Assembly (NCBI GenBank): GCA_022578965.1
Contig: MU400549.1
Coordinates: forward strand, 991 to 64,990
Direction: 5' to 3'
DNA from: Xylaria sp. FL1777
Lineage: Eukaryota; Ascomycota; Sordariomycetes; Xylariales; Xylariaceae
Length of the DNA: 64,000 nt
Shown here: in pieces, positions 47,828 to 60,876 of the stretch
Position numbering within the stretch: the stretch's first letter is position 1
Layout: every line of letters begins with the position of its first letter
Made by a program: the position numbers and the translations under genes
The notes under the pieces: generated by a model
The model's input: only the letters and a program-made list of their open reading frames with translations
What the model was told of the DNA's origin: nothing
The model's database searches: none

Positions 47828-49158
47828 TTGTAATTGGGGATTTCATGGTGCGGGACTCTACTGGTTGACGCAACACCTACTGTCAAGACTTACACCATTG
47901 ACCACCGCTGCTGTTTTCTCTGGCCAATACCCAATTGTGCATCGCCATCCAGATTATAAACTCAGTCAACCCACCAGCTGCCAGGAAGTGGTGGGCCTAG
48001 ACAAGAGCATCCCGCCGTGATGTTGAGCGCAATGCCTGTTAAACCAAGAGCTCGGTCCGTGGAAACCCCCTTCACCAAGGCCCGTCAAACTTAGCGCTCA
48101 ATTTGAGGTGTTGAATAATCGTGTTTTACAATAATTTTCGGACTCTGAGACGGAGGACTTGAGAAAACGCAAGCTGGAAGATCTTGGTTTCCTATGCGTG
48201 TTAACCTCGCCTTGGAGTTCGAATCAATTCTACATATTCATCACACTTATGCCAAAGATATTAAGATATGTTCCCCTGTGACGTGATTGTCGAAGTGCGA
48301 TTATGATCTCGGCAATATGTAAAAGTTCTCGCGCTGTCCAAATAAACGACCCATCTACCTAACCTAGTTTTCGCGTCAGCTTATATCGCGTCGTCCTTGT
48401 ACACCCCTAGATTTGAGGCTAAGTTGATACTTTGAATCGCGTCCATGTTTTTCCATTAATGCCCATTACCATGAAAGACAGCAAGCCACCCAACGACAAG
48501 GCTACAAACCACCTCACACGACAACTCTAAGCCTTGACACTTAATGCATGATGGTGCAGATAGACAACATGATGCATGCAAACGACTTGATTAGAGTTTG
48601 ACGGTATCTGATAGATGTAAGTAGCTAGTATGACTCTTCGTTGCACCAGCCCCTATTATCTCTCTGGTGCTCTGACCTAACACCTCGAGCTCAAGGTTAT
48701 CTGTCGCTAAGAAAGCGCATGCTGCTCTATCGAGTGGAGAAAACCATAAGGCTCTATTTTTCAACAAATGAAGCACTTACGTTGAAGAGCCCGTTGAACA
48801 ACACGTGGGAATCGAAGCAAGCAAATACTTCAAGGAGATTGTATAAATGATGTTAATAGTGTGCACTGAACAGGACAAGGCGCTGAAGATATGATGATAT
48901 TCACGAAGCTCTTTAATGCATGCTTATCCGGGATCTTTATAATCCATTTTAACCTGTATCCAAACCAAGACCGCCCCATGGCACTCCCGTCGCTCATCAC
49001 GAATTCGAGAATGAGAGGCCGCGACGGTAAATAATGCTCAAGACCAAACGCCCAACGTATGCTGTATGATAAGAGAAAGCTATGGTAATAATGCTGACGG
49101 GGTCGACGTTTAATATGCTGGTAACCCTCCTGTCTATCATCCTGTGTTCCAATTGTGT
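47828..49158. other. Intergenic region
   Basis: About 1.3 kb with no supported gene. It includes the 3' region of the secreted peptide gene and, on the minus strand, that of the PQ-loop gene. Confidence 0.55.
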
Positions 49159-50499
49159 TCATGCAGAGGCGTGAACATCACTGGCGCCATACGACCCGCT
49201 TGCGGAGTTGTCTGGGTGTGAATAGATACGAAATTGGTAGAAGATGATGCAATCTTCTACGATTGTTCCCAATGATCCAAGCAACCACGGCGTGGCCTTG
49301 ATCAAATACTCAGCATCCTGGGAATACGAGAAGACACTCAACCCATATGTTAGGTTGCCAGTTAGAGAGAACAGGAAAAACAGCAGTGCGAGGCCTAGGC
49401 TGTGTCAGTTTCTCGCGGCCTAACATTAAGTATACGAGACTTACCCTCGCAAGATTTTTGTCTATAGTTCTTGATAATTTGTGGGATCCGAGCGCTATAC
49501 TTGTTGTTAGCCTGATGCCCGCATGAGTCATGTATTCGTATTGCCATACCATAGGTAGCAGAGCGCACTGGCATAGCCAAGGACCATCCCACTAACACCA
49601 GCCGCTGAACTTGAATCCGGCGCATCAGCATCGCCGGGCTTATCCCAGGCTCCGAAGCGATACGAGATAAACCACCCTGCAGAGCCCACCGCATAAATGG
49701 CAATGATTGCCAGAGAATTACTCAGCCAAGCGTTGCTCTTAGATGCTTCGATCTCCCCGGTTACAACACGCTTAATGGCATCAGGGTTCGATTGTTCGTG
49801 GCGGGAACGGCGGGCGCGCGAGCTGGAAGCCGTCGAGTTTCGTCGCAACAAGGGTCGTTCCTCAGATGACTCCGTACCCGAAGAAATTCTACGTTGTCGA
49901 GCGATGCGAGCAACGCGCATGTTATAGTATACACATTGTGTGACGAGTATCAGGTCGGAAATGCAGAAGTAGCCTGCTAACGCTGTGGCGGTGGGCGCAA
50001 GACCAGTCACGAGGGCACCTAGACAGAGAATTTAGTGTTAGTTTGAGTGTATGGGTTGGCTGAAGCATTAACGTATTAAAGACAGGCAGATAGGGTTGAG
50101 GATAAATCTTGCGACAAGCAAAGCCTGAAGACATGGACTCGAAGAATCGCGGGTTGAAACTGTAAAGACAGGAATTAAGTGACACATACCACTCAGATTA
50201 GTCACATCGCCAAATAGCCAAATAGCTAGGAATCCCATAGATAATCCTTCTGCGCTCTTGGCTTTAAAGTTCGTGATGAGCTGGGGAATCTATAAAGGCA
50301 CCGTTAGCTCGCAAGAGGAGGATTCGAAGCTTCGTTCTAGTGGCCGTACCAACAAGCAAATCCATGCTGTCAAGCTCACGCTCCCGAAGACGCCCGAGAG
50401 GGCCTCGTTGACGGAGAGACTCTGCGATAACATGATATCAGAGGCTCGAATCGCTAAGTCAGATATGGGTGGAAAGGCAGAAAGTGGAAGCATCTTCAT
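49159..50499 (-). CDS. PQ-loop repeat vacuolar amino-acid transporter, Ypq/Rtc2-like (five exons)
   Basis: Exons on the minus strand are 50499-50350, 50289-50190, 50018-49550, 49494-49445 and 49394-49159. All have GT..AG introns and matching phases, giving 334 residues. The two PQ-loop motifs arise at exon junctions: LLIPQLITNFKAKSAEGLS (exons 1/2) and CARIPQIIKNYRQKSCEG (exons 3/4). Seven hydrophobic helices can be followed, with a cytosolic Arg/Ser-rich loop (about 135-180) between the two halves. Family members in yeast (Ypq1-3) and animals (PQLC2) export cationic amino acids from the vacuole or lysosome. The same place and substrate type are inferred here. Met23, encoded at 50433-50431, is an alternative start that would shorten the N-terminus. 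Confidence 0.93.
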
Positions 50500-51816
50500 C
50501 CTCGAAAACCCGGCGTGGTGACAGCAAGGAATGGGCTGTATATGAAGACGGAGCCGGTATCATGTGGGTAGCCCAGGGAAGGATCTGGGGAGGGATACCT
50601 TATCATCGGAGGAAGGATAAAGGTCAGCTGAAGAAGAGGAGGGAGTAGTACGGGTACTAGGTAGGTACTTAACAATCTAGCAGAGTGGGTGTGTCCGGCA
50701 TCTCGAAGTGTTTTCTTATCTTTCAACCTACCTGAGCAGAGATAAGAGGGCATGATACCCATGACTGTGTGCATATAGTATGGTGCCGAAAAGAGCTTAG
50801 CGCTGATCGATCCCATCACTGCGCTTTGCCTCGAGATGTATACCGGAGGTGTCGATTGCCTAGGAACGGGGCCATTGTTGGGAGTGAATACACACATTCT
50901 CCTTTTTTTCTGTTGATCGATTGATAATAGCCTTGCTAGCGGCAGGCTTTTGGATCAAAGAGATTAGGCGTGTTCTGCAGGCATACCAAATAACGTAAAA
51001 GCACGTACTTAAGGCCAGCTGAGAGCCTTGCTCTGACGTCGTTTGCACCTCCAGCAACAGGGGTCCCCCACCTGCAGCAGTGTTACCGAGAGATACATAT
51101 GAACCCAATTTAGGTGGTAGGTGGTAGGCTAACCAGCCTTGGCTACTTTCTTCCCGCTATGCCTGTTCTAGGGACACTGGGTTAGGTACCTACAGAAAGG
51201 GCTTAAGCCTTTAAGCCACTGAGGGTGAATCAATTACATACCTAAGATAGGTACACTATTAGTACAGTACAAGACCTATAATATGTAGCAAGTCTTTCAC
51301 TGTCGTGGGGTACTATGTGCATACATACATAGAAAAAGACATGTTATTCAGGCAACCTTGATTGGATTGCGTTATTGCAGACGGGCAAATAATGCCATGT
51401 CTTTTACTTTTTACCAACTCAATACAAGTTTATTTTAGTTACGACAAAATACTTTAAATTGTACTGGGGATGAGTCAATTCGGGCAGCGGAGCCGCAGCA
51501 GGTCAGTTGGCGTCAGCTGAGCCTTGCACTTGGAACGAATCAAGGACACGCGCCCGAGTCACGTTCCCTTGCCAACCACTACAACTGACCGTGTGCCAAT
51601 GGAAGAACGCCATGGATGCACCATCAAGCGCGCATAAGGCCAGTAACATGGCCGCTGCTGCTGCACCTTATTTCATTTAACTTTCTACTCCAGAATTTGT
51701 TCAGACATAGTAGAAACTAAAAAAACATAGAATGGTACTAGTGCCACTGTTCGAACGAGCACTTGTGATCTTATAGTTTATTCTTTCGAGGTATCATCGT
51801 TATAAGACGATCGACC
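50500..51816. other. Intergenic between divergent genes
   Basis: About 1.3 kb separating the PQ-loop gene (minus) from the nuclease gene (plus), likely shared promoter space. Short TAGGTACCTA-like motifs occur near 51183 and 51240. No gene was recognised. Confidence 0.55.
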
Positions 51817-52970
51817 ATGCGACTTGATCCCCGAGCCCTCTTTCTTGGCGCTTCGGTCGTGCCGGGAGCTATCGCCTGGGGTAGTAAGTTCAGCCATCGA
51901 GTTGTTGAAATTTGGTCCCGCAATGCGAAATCGCTAATTCCGGTGACTTATAGGCTTGGGTCATATCACAATCGCCTACATCGCCAGCAACTTCGTCCAG
52001 GAGAGCACGACGACGTATTTCCAGGAGCTGCTGCGCAACGATACGGAGCACTACCTCGCCGGCGTTGCGACGTGGGCTGACAGCATCCGATACACCAAAT
52101 GGGGTCGCTTCAGCAAGAACTTCCACTTCATCGACGCCAAAGATGACCCACCCTCGTATTGTGGTGTCGATTTCGTTCGAGATTGTAAGGCTGATGGCTG
52201 TGTCGTCAGCTCTCTTCAAAACTACACTTCGCAGCTGCTGGATTCGAAGTTGTTGGCTTGGCGGAGGAACCAGGCCGCTAAGTTTGTCATTCATTTCGTT
52301 GGTGACATACATCAACCGCTGCACGTCGAGAACGTCGCTCAAGGCGGCAACGGTATTCATGTGAATTGGGAAGGGCATGAGTTCAATCGTAGGATTCCTT
52401 TACTTTTGTTTACAATTCTCCGCACCTCTCGACTACGGTCGCTCTATTACGCCATACTTGGGAGTCAGAAACGCAATACCTAACCAAAATTGTATCATAT
52501 AGTGCATCATGTATGGGACTCAAGTATCGCGGAGAAGATGCTTGGAGGGAACCGAAGGAAAGCTTATGATAACGCCTTTCGATGGGCTACGGGCCTCACA
52601 AACGAGATAAAGTCCGGGAAATATCTGACGGAGAAGGCCCTCTGGGTTGACGGGTTGCTCCTCGACGATCCTATCGCGACGTCCATGGTTTGGGCAAACG
52701 AATCCAATGCCTATGTCTGTTCCCACGGTGAGTAATTAGAAAGTTCTCAAGCCGTTTTTGTGCGAGACTTTAGTAGCTTATTCTACTCCATCAGTCTTCC
52801 CAGAGGGACCCGCAGCCATTGCTGGCCAAGAGCTTGCGGGTGAGTACTTCGAGAAAGCGGCGCCTGTCATTGAACTGCAAGTCGCAAAGGCAGGCTACCG
52901 CCTTGCGGCGTGGTTGGACCTTATAGCCGAGAGGATGCTAGGCAGTCAAAAGGATCTAGGCGAGTTGTAA
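51817..52970 (+). CDS. Secreted S1/P1-type zinc nuclease (four exons)
   Basis: Exons are 51817-51883, 51954-52388, 52503-52727 and 52795-52970, with phases joining to 300 residues. A 20-residue signal peptide ends before Trp21, the expected mature N-terminus. All nine zinc ligands known from P1 nuclease are present at P1 numbering plus 20: Trp21, His26, Asp65, His80, His136, Asp140, His146, His169 and Asp173. The pair His169/Asp173 lies in NLHHVWD and exists only after splicing exon 2 to exon 3. Four cysteines near 92-105 and at CSH could form disulfides. The enzyme class hydrolyses single-stranded DNA and RNA and removes 3' phosphates at acidic pH, outside the cell, for nutrient scavenging. 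No C-terminal anchor is seen. Confidence 0.95.
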
Positions 52971-55900
52971 CAGAGGCCTTCATTGTTGTATCGGTTTGGA
53001 TGGAACCGCTATAAACAATCGCTTATAGACATTCTGCACCACTTTGGCTAAAGATTTTTCTGGAAGAGAGATCGGCTGCGCCGAGTTGACCTTGAGAGAA
53101 ATACTTACACATCAGCCCCCTGAAGGAGGATCTCGGAGACTTTCACGAACGCTCCCCTGATGGCTCCGCAACGTAGGAATTTGAAGACGGGACAGAGCCT
53201 CGGTTTACAGGACCGTCTCATCCCAACAACACAACTTGGAAACTCCATAGCCACCATCACATAGGGAAGTTCATCCAATTCTAACATCTGCCCGAAACCA
53301 ACTAGCATTACAGCGTTAGAGAATGGATCTAATTGCAACATGTCATTAAGCGTGAAAGAGATATCTAGGAAGAAAAAGGAAGGTGAACGAGGATGATGAG
53401 GGTATAGGGGCGGTAAAATATCTCGAAAAAGGGCGCCTAATAGCAAAACAACCAGCTCAACCTCGTGTTCCAGTAGAGGGTGCCGATTGGCGACCCTATC
53501 ATCTGAAAATTTGACGGTCTTTCATCAGATCTACGCAGGGGGTTCGCCTCAAACGAAAGATGAACAGCTCCGCTCGCAAGTTGGATACTGTATGTACGCA
53601 GTAGAGATGAAAGCTGTCTAACCTAATGACTGGTACACTAGTGCAAGCGATGGCAACGGAAATGGTTCAGAGCAGGGCCGTGACCGCAATTATACCGCAA
53701 CTGGTACACTGGTAGGGGTTGTGGTTTCACCCTATGTTTGGGATGGGCCCTACGCAGTAAGCTGCCATTCACGAGGTTGATTATTCTATCAGATTTCGAC
53801 GTGATAGGAGTGACTGCGGAGAAGCCGGTAGTGCAGTTAACCCCAAGCTTCATACTGCGTATTATTCACATCGCGAAGAGGAAATTGTGTCATCATTGTA
53901 GTACACTACATCTACGTTACGATGTCTATTCCCCCCAGCTGGGTTGAGTTCGAAAGGGGCACGAGCCCACTCGTAAAAGGCTCATTTATGCCCCCTGCTA
54001 GGCAAGTCGGATAACCTATCCGAGTGACAGGGGTGCCTGGACTTGGGTAGCGCAAGAAAACTACTCCGGAGATAATGCGGGCGATAGACCAAGGGCGGTT
54101 TCATCGTGATATTACCGATTCTTACCAGCCTAAACTGGCATACATACATTGGCGATGTCTTCAGCCACGAGACGGCGCATATGGGGCCGCAAGGCAACTA
54201 CATTACTCCCTTAGCTAAGCATTATGACGAGTTAGTATGTGCCTATGCTAATCATCCATTCAATCTTGGTGATATGACCGCGAACTAGATAGCCTACCTA
54301 ATCCATGGTTTGACGCAGGTACTAGTGAATAGCAATAGTAGCAGTTGTCTTCTATCATATCATTTCCACAATGCTTTATGAAAGATGAGCCAGGGCAGCA
54401 GGATCGGTCTAGCCATATACTCGATGCGGCACCATCCCGCATGCTATACTAGAGAGAGCGAGCGGTGGCCGCTTGAAGAACATGTTTTGGTCGGCCGGGA
54501 GGTCATGGCAACGTCGATCCCATGTCTGGGCGCAGTGCGGTAAATCATCGAACACACTCATTTATTTTGGAACAGGGTGAGTGCAAGCGCGGTGGCAGTT
54601 TCGCAATTTGAGATGGCATTCCGTCAGCAAGGGAGAGCAAACAAGTTTCCGACCGGCTTTTAGGCATCCCAGCGATCGACGACAGCGATAATCGACAGAA
54701 CGCCAAGCGCCAGATCGTGGTTGGGGCGCTGGGCGGAATACCTGTAGTCGAAACAAACGAGGCGACTGGGGAGAGAGAAGGCAGCGAAAATTGGTATGAT
54801 GGTCAAGTAACAAAAAGGCGATCATAGCCTATTGCCTCTCTGTCTCTACGCGCCGTACACTATAATATTATACGCTGCAGAGGCTGGGAGGCTCCTCCTC
54901 AGGGCGTTTCGCATCAGAGTCCCCTGTATGAGACGCTGGAGGGACCCCGTCGGCCGGGGGGCGCCGTCCTCTGAGTGGCTGGTCCGTCGCCTAGTGGAGC
55001 CTGCCCAGGCGGATCTGCGACGTCTGGAGCCTCAAGAGACCGGCTAGAATGACCTCCTTTCGACCCACCCCCAGGTCCCCGTACTTAGCAGATGTCGGGT
55101 CTCGGCAATCGATAAGCTATCGGATGCCTGCCAGTGCCAAAAGGGCCCTTTCCTGTCTCCTCCAAACATTGGCCTACGCATAGGCTCCATCTCTGCTCTC
55201 CCTCATTCCTCCTTCAATCTTCAATCTGGCGTCGCTAAACAAGGATGTTTCGCTACCCGTATCAACAGTGCACTACACTAGCCAATACGAAGTTGACAGC
55301 GCAAGACTCAAGTACCAATCCAATATCGCTGATGACATACATCATACATCGCTCTTCGAGATCTCCTGTGCCATTCCTTAGATCCACATCCTACCCTCCT
55401 CCCACCACACTAAGTATACGATGTAGTGTGGGATCGACTCCCAGCTGATCTCAAGCTTCCTTTCCTGATGCAACCAAAGCTACACCACAGCGTAGGTGTT
55501 TCGCTTCTCGTAGCAGTTTGATGTTGGCCAACTGGTCGAGTAGTATTGAATAGGTAGGTACTGTAATCTGGTCCTCGACTGGCTGGCAGGCAGTCTTCAG
55601 CCGCCCATCTTGGCCAGACAGACATGGCCGTCTATTGCCCATCTCCATCTCAACTTGTTCAGCCAATCAGCCAGTTCCCCGCCCTCCGTGGTGTACAGAG
55701 TGTACCGCCAGCGCAGCTGTACGCTTTTGGCTCGCTGACGGTTCAATTGGCGTCCCGCCAACTGCAGAATTCCTGTGGACGAGATTCGATTAAGCTCCTG
55801 GACCCATGTTCGGTCTGATGCAGCTTGGGCTTCGAGAGAACTCCTCCCGCTCTCTACCCCTGCCCCTATAACCACCGGGATTAAAGACTCCTTGGCAGAC

Positions 55901-56396
55901 CCTGTCATTTGCTCGCCTCAGCTACCGTGCTACCGTCTGCCATCTTGTTTTGAGTCTGTGGATACGGCTCCTTTCCAAGTCCCTGACCTGCAAGGGGATT
56001 ATGATGTCGTTCCTGGTCTCAATCACTTGGCCGTCCGAGAGACGTGCCTGTCACGTCTCGGCGCAGGAGATGAGTATAAGAGAAAAGTCTTGGCCGTCTC
56101 TCTCCGACTCATTTGAATCCAATCCAGTCCTCTTCTTTAAGCTGTCTTCTTACCTCGGATTCTTATCCTCTCTTTTCTTTCCGAATAATGCGCTGGTAGT
56201 GTGTCTTGTTCATTCGTTCCTTTCGACAGCTACTGTGGCTAGCCTACTTCGATTCACTTGTCTGTGACACATTCTTTTTCCACTATTCGAAAACGGTCTG
56301 GAACCATTTCTACAACTTCGATTCTCGCCTCCGAACCAGGGTAGTAAAGGGACTTTGTCGTCGTCACGTCATCTCATCGCATAAAGACTCGCAACC
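52971..56396. other. Intergenic region
   Basis: About 3.4 kb with only short unrelated frames on both strands, none with motifs. The last 250 bp are T/C-rich and probably hold the promoter and leader of the next gene. Confidence 0.5.
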
Positions 56397-58175
56397 ATGC
56401 AGACTAAGAACATTCTCCTCGGGCTTCTCAGCCTCACAGCTATCGCCGAAGCTTCCGCGATCCACCGCCCATTCGACAACATTGTGAACCGCCGAGCACT
56501 CCGACCCCTTCAAGGCCGGCAAGATGTCCAAGCCAGCAAGTTTGGCAGTCAGTAACATATCGAGCCGGACAATGACACCAGGAGGGAAGCTGACCGATTA
56601 CTATAGATGGCCGCGGACAGGGGCAAAATGGCCAGAACAGTGAGTTCCGTTCCTCCACAGCTTCATGTCAATGTACTAACAAGGTCATCAGACCAGGGAA
56701 ACAACCAGGCAAACCAGGGCAACAACAACCAGGGTAACAACAACAACGGCGGTAACAGTAAGTCAAAAAGTTTTATAGGAGAATGTGTTTCAGTTAGTAG
56801 GTAAAAGACTAGCTAATAGTGAGCTCCAGACAACAACAACCAAGCTGCCCTTACATTAAACGCCAATGCTGTTCAGACTGGTTCCGCTCAAGATGGTGAC
56901 CCGGACACGGCGTCTGGCGAATCTGCTTCCAAAACGTGAGTTATAAGTCGATGGGCATTGGCGAGTTAGAAGTATGATCTAATATACTTTAGGGACAATG
57001 CCAACTTCATCAACTTCTGCTCAGGCAAGACTCTGACGAATGGTCTTCAAAACACGGCAGGTTCTTGCAATGGTGTCGGTAAGCTTAACCCGTTCTCCGC
57101 CCGTCTGCTTGTTTTATTTTGCCTGATTTTAACACTTTACAGTAATGGGTAATATCCCCGCTAAGAGCAACATGGTTTCAAGTGTTTTTGTCAACCCACA
57201 AAACGGCGACAACATTGCCGCCAACCAGGACTTCCAGATCCAGGTTCAGGTTGCTAACTTCGCACCCGGCACTTTCACTAATGCCGATAACACATATTAC
57301 ACTGCCCCCCAGGATTTGGATGGTTCCGGTAACATTATTGGTCACACCCACGTCACTGTTCAGGATCTCGGCAACTCATTGAACCCTACTACGCCTCTCG
57401 ATGCGACTCAATTTGCCTTCTTCAAGGGTATTAACGATGCTGGAAACGGAAAGGGTCTCCTCTCAGCAGATGTCGCCGGTGGACTTCCTGCGGGTAACTA
57501 CCGTCTCTGCTCCATGTCCTCTGCTGCCAACCATCAACCTGTGCTTATGCCCGTTGCCCAACGTGGTGCTCAGGATGACTGTGTCCGCTTCACAGGTATG
57601 CGCTCCCTATTTCTCTTACTAGCCCGCCCTCTTTCTGTGTCTTCCCCTCTATGAGCTGGAAGCTAATTAGAGTAGTCGGCGGTAACAACAATGGCAACAA
57701 TGGAAACAATGGTCAAAACAACCAGAATGGTCAGAACGGCCAAAACGGTCAGAATGCTCAAAATGGACAAAACGGTCAGAATGGCCAGAACGCCCAGAAT
57801 GGTCAGAACGGGCAGAATGGACAAAACGCTCAGAATGGTCAAAATGGTCAGAATGGGCAGAAGGGCCAATTTGGTCAGGGACAGAACAGTAATTCCTCAA
57901 CGGGGGCGCAAAACAACAATAATCAAGCTAACAACTCGCAGACTAGCGGCGCACTAGGCGGCATAGCTGCCCCTGCTGTCACCAATTCGGGTGACTCTTC
58001 GAGACCCTTCTCGGTTAACGGGAACACCTTTGTCAATCAAGCGGCCGCGATCCAACGTAGCTGTGACATACAGCAGAACGCTTGCTCCGACGCCGCCAAT
58101 TCCGGAAAAGCTGGATTCACAGTAACCGAGTGTCAGGCGCAGCAGCAGACGTGTATCTCATCTGCTGGGCAATAA
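56397..58175 (+). CDS. Secreted conserved fungal surface protein with Asn/Gly/Gln repeats (seven exons)
   Basis: Exons are 56397-56547, 56607-56639, 56692-56757, 56830-56935, 56993-57078, 57143-57595 and 57676-58175. All are GT..AG with consistent phases, giving 464 residues. A signal peptide occupies about 1-20. Exons 2-4 encode Asn/Gln/Gly-rich linkers. The conserved core (exons 5-6) has NFCSGKTLTNGLQ, IPAKSNMVSSVFVNP, GHTHVTVQDLG, FFKGINDAGNGKGLL and NHQPVLMPVAQRGAQDD. This core is widespread in secreted fungal proteins, sometimes mislabelled ribosomal protein S17; its biochemical role is unknown to me. Exon 7 starts with three tandem copies of NGQNGQNGQNAQ and ends in a small module with four cysteines (RSCDIQQNAC, ECQAQQQTC). 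Location is likely cell wall or extracellular matrix. Confidence 0.9.
57711..57872 (+). repeat. In-frame 36-bp tandem repeat encoding NGQNGQNGQNAQ
   Basis: Within exon 7 the DNA repeats in a 9-bp basic unit (Asn-Gly-Gln) organised into a 36-bp higher-order unit in which the fourth Gly is Ala. About three copies are present, with imperfect flanks. Length variation between strains would be expected. Confidence 0.85.
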
Positions 58176-60876
58176 TCAGAGACACCTTGAGGACAAGGTT
58201 ACACTGGGGATCTGTGAACGTCATACCCAAGTTTGGTGATGAGCGTTGTGGTGGCTGACGGCTTAGATCGGTTGTGTGTATCTATGATGTGTCTATCGAG
58301 AAACATTTATTGCCACGCTAGTTTCTCTCTGGTCTGTTCAAGGAACCTAGAAAATGGGGTTTAGGGGACGGGCGAAACATCTATATTCCTAATCACGGTG
58401 GACTTTGGCACTGGATACCTGCCACCGCTGTGTCGCATAACATACTGTCGGTTTTTAGAAGGCTACTTTGTATCTTTTCAACTTCTTATTATTTGTTCAA
58501 CTTTTTTCTTGAGGAGGAGAGGTGTCGATAGCCGGAGTGGGTTTGTCACATAGTAATCAGTTAGCAACGAATTCGAACAAGCACATTGCCAGCAAAGAGG
58601 GAGCACGTTCCGCCAGGTCATTTTGCTCAGTTGAGTTAACAATTCTTAGATACTTAGCCAAGTATGGTAACTAGGCAGGAGCCTAGCTTAGTCGATTCAA
58701 CATGAGAAAGACTATCATGACATACCAGCACGACCCCATCTCGTAATACCCTTTCCCTCATTCCCCCCGGCCTTCCTCTTCGACTTGCTTGCATCGAAAC
58801 TAACGCCAACGCCACCTGGGACCGGAAGAGGCACTTCGCGTGTCTCATGTCGTGTCTCGGACGAATAAACCCCTGTCGCCGTTACCCTAGTCTAATCTAG
58901 TCTGGTCTAGTCTTCCCGCGCTGTGGCGGTGGCTTGCGGGTTGGCCGGTTGGCTCAAGCAAGCAAGAAGGCAAGCCACCTGCCGAGCCGCCTGTTTTAGA
59001 TATTGTGGGGTAGGAAACGTCTATACTTAGGTATGATATGAGGCTAATTGGAGATGGATGTAATGTCATTGTTGAATACTCCAGTTTACAGGTGATTAGG
59101 TGGGAGGTAGATCTGCTGGGGACTGGAACATCTTTTTTCTTGTGAAAGGCTATATATACTTATACATTCAATATCAGATGAATTTTCCAAAAATACCTAT
59201 CTGGATACATACTCCAGGCGGGTTTTGCTACCTACCTACATACCTGTCTACATTGCGTCTTCGAGGATGCTCTAATTTCTATGGTATCCGAGGGCGAGAT
59301 TGTAGGACAAGAAAACGACAGATAGAGTTTAGGATTTTGTCTTTCTGAACAGCTGAGTTATCATAATTAGCTATGGATGACACCGGTGCTGAAAGGTGGC
59401 GAGTCCGTCGTATCGTGGATCAATACCTGCTGACGACGTGCGTCTTTAGACTATAGAAGCCTGAAGAAATCTTGCAGACTCTATAGATTTAAATGCTCCA
59501 ACACTCATGCTAAGTCAAGGAAACATGCCCAACAGCCTCATCGCACGCTACATATAACCTTTTTTTTTTTTCCCCGCCCCTAACCCCCGGGTAAAAGGGG
59601 CTTATCCATGAACTACTAAAGGCGATCATGGAACCCTGAGTCTGTTTACTACTCTTTCATGAGGTATAATTCCCGGGTCAAGCTGGATGAGAGCAGCTGG
59701 ATCAGCACATCACTAAGAATCCTAACGATGAGAAGTTAGAGGATGAGTCCGGCTCTATAAGGAAAGTAATACCACGCCGATGGGGTAGCTTTCTAGGAGG
59801 CGGAAAGCTTCGGAGGGGGAGGGTTGATAGAGAGATGTGTGGGAACTAAGGGAATAGAGTATATCACAAGAGACTCGGAAGTCTTGTAGTCTACCTACTA
59901 CACAAGTATCTTCGGGCTTCGCTTCGGAACAGTGAATGAAGACGAAGGCCGAGTATCTGAGTAGTAGTTATAGCATATGCTCAATTTCGCTGATTAGAAA
60001 GTACTGACGATAAGACTAGGTTAGGTGGGCTTGCATATTTTTACCATCTCCTACATACTTCCATGCCCGTATTCTCTAATTTCCAACGTAGGAAAAGGAG
60101 GAAACAAGGAGTAGTAGGTTATCTCGGGAGCTTCCCTCTGAGGTAGAACTGTCCCTAGACGAACAAATAATGAAAATATGTACTGTCACAAGTGGCATCA
60201 TACGTAGGCCAATCTTTAAATTAACCAGGAAAGAACTTCATTCCTCATTTAGCTTCTAAGTACAATTATTGCACATTTAGACTAGGCTGCCCATCGTGAC
60301 CTTAGTCACCCAATCAGAAAAAACCATCATCATCCTCTTCGTGACAGCTAAGCTGTGCTAGAATTGTACATTAGGCTCCACGGGGTGAAGACCTTAAAAA
60401 CTTGGATAACCATTTCCATCTGGTGCCTTGTTCTCCGAGTGTTTGAATAAGAGACTTAAGGCATCAATTCTCCAGCCTTTCCGTGATCGTCTAGCTAGGC
60501 CGCAGGTCGCTTAGGATCCCCCACAGACGAGGATGTCGCCCATATCGTCGGAAATGATAAGAAAGGAATGATAGTGAAGCGGAGAAAGCAGGGGTAGAAG
60601 TTGCATTGATTAATAATGCGAATAACTGTTAACTGAGGACGCCACATCATGGACCAACAGAACTAAAAGTCGCAAGAGACATTAACTTCGAAACATGAAG
60701 AAATAATAGAATAGAATGATAAATGCCATAACATGTCGTGTTACACATTACGCAACGCAAAGGGCCGTAAAGGAATATACAGGGTATCGTCTCCATTTCG
60801 TCAAAGACCACGAAATTCAATTACCACTCTCAGGTGACTAAGGACCCAGCAGCGGTGACAAGGATGACATTACATC
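58176..60876. other. Intergenic region
   Basis: About 2.7 kb between convergent genes. It contains a poly-T run near 59561-59573 beside a C-rich stretch. No gene or RNA motif was recognised. Confidence 0.5.

Noticed and set aside
54106..54288. 60-codon plus-strand frame ending in a fairly protein-like stretch
   Set aside because: Too short, no known motif, no neighbouring exon.
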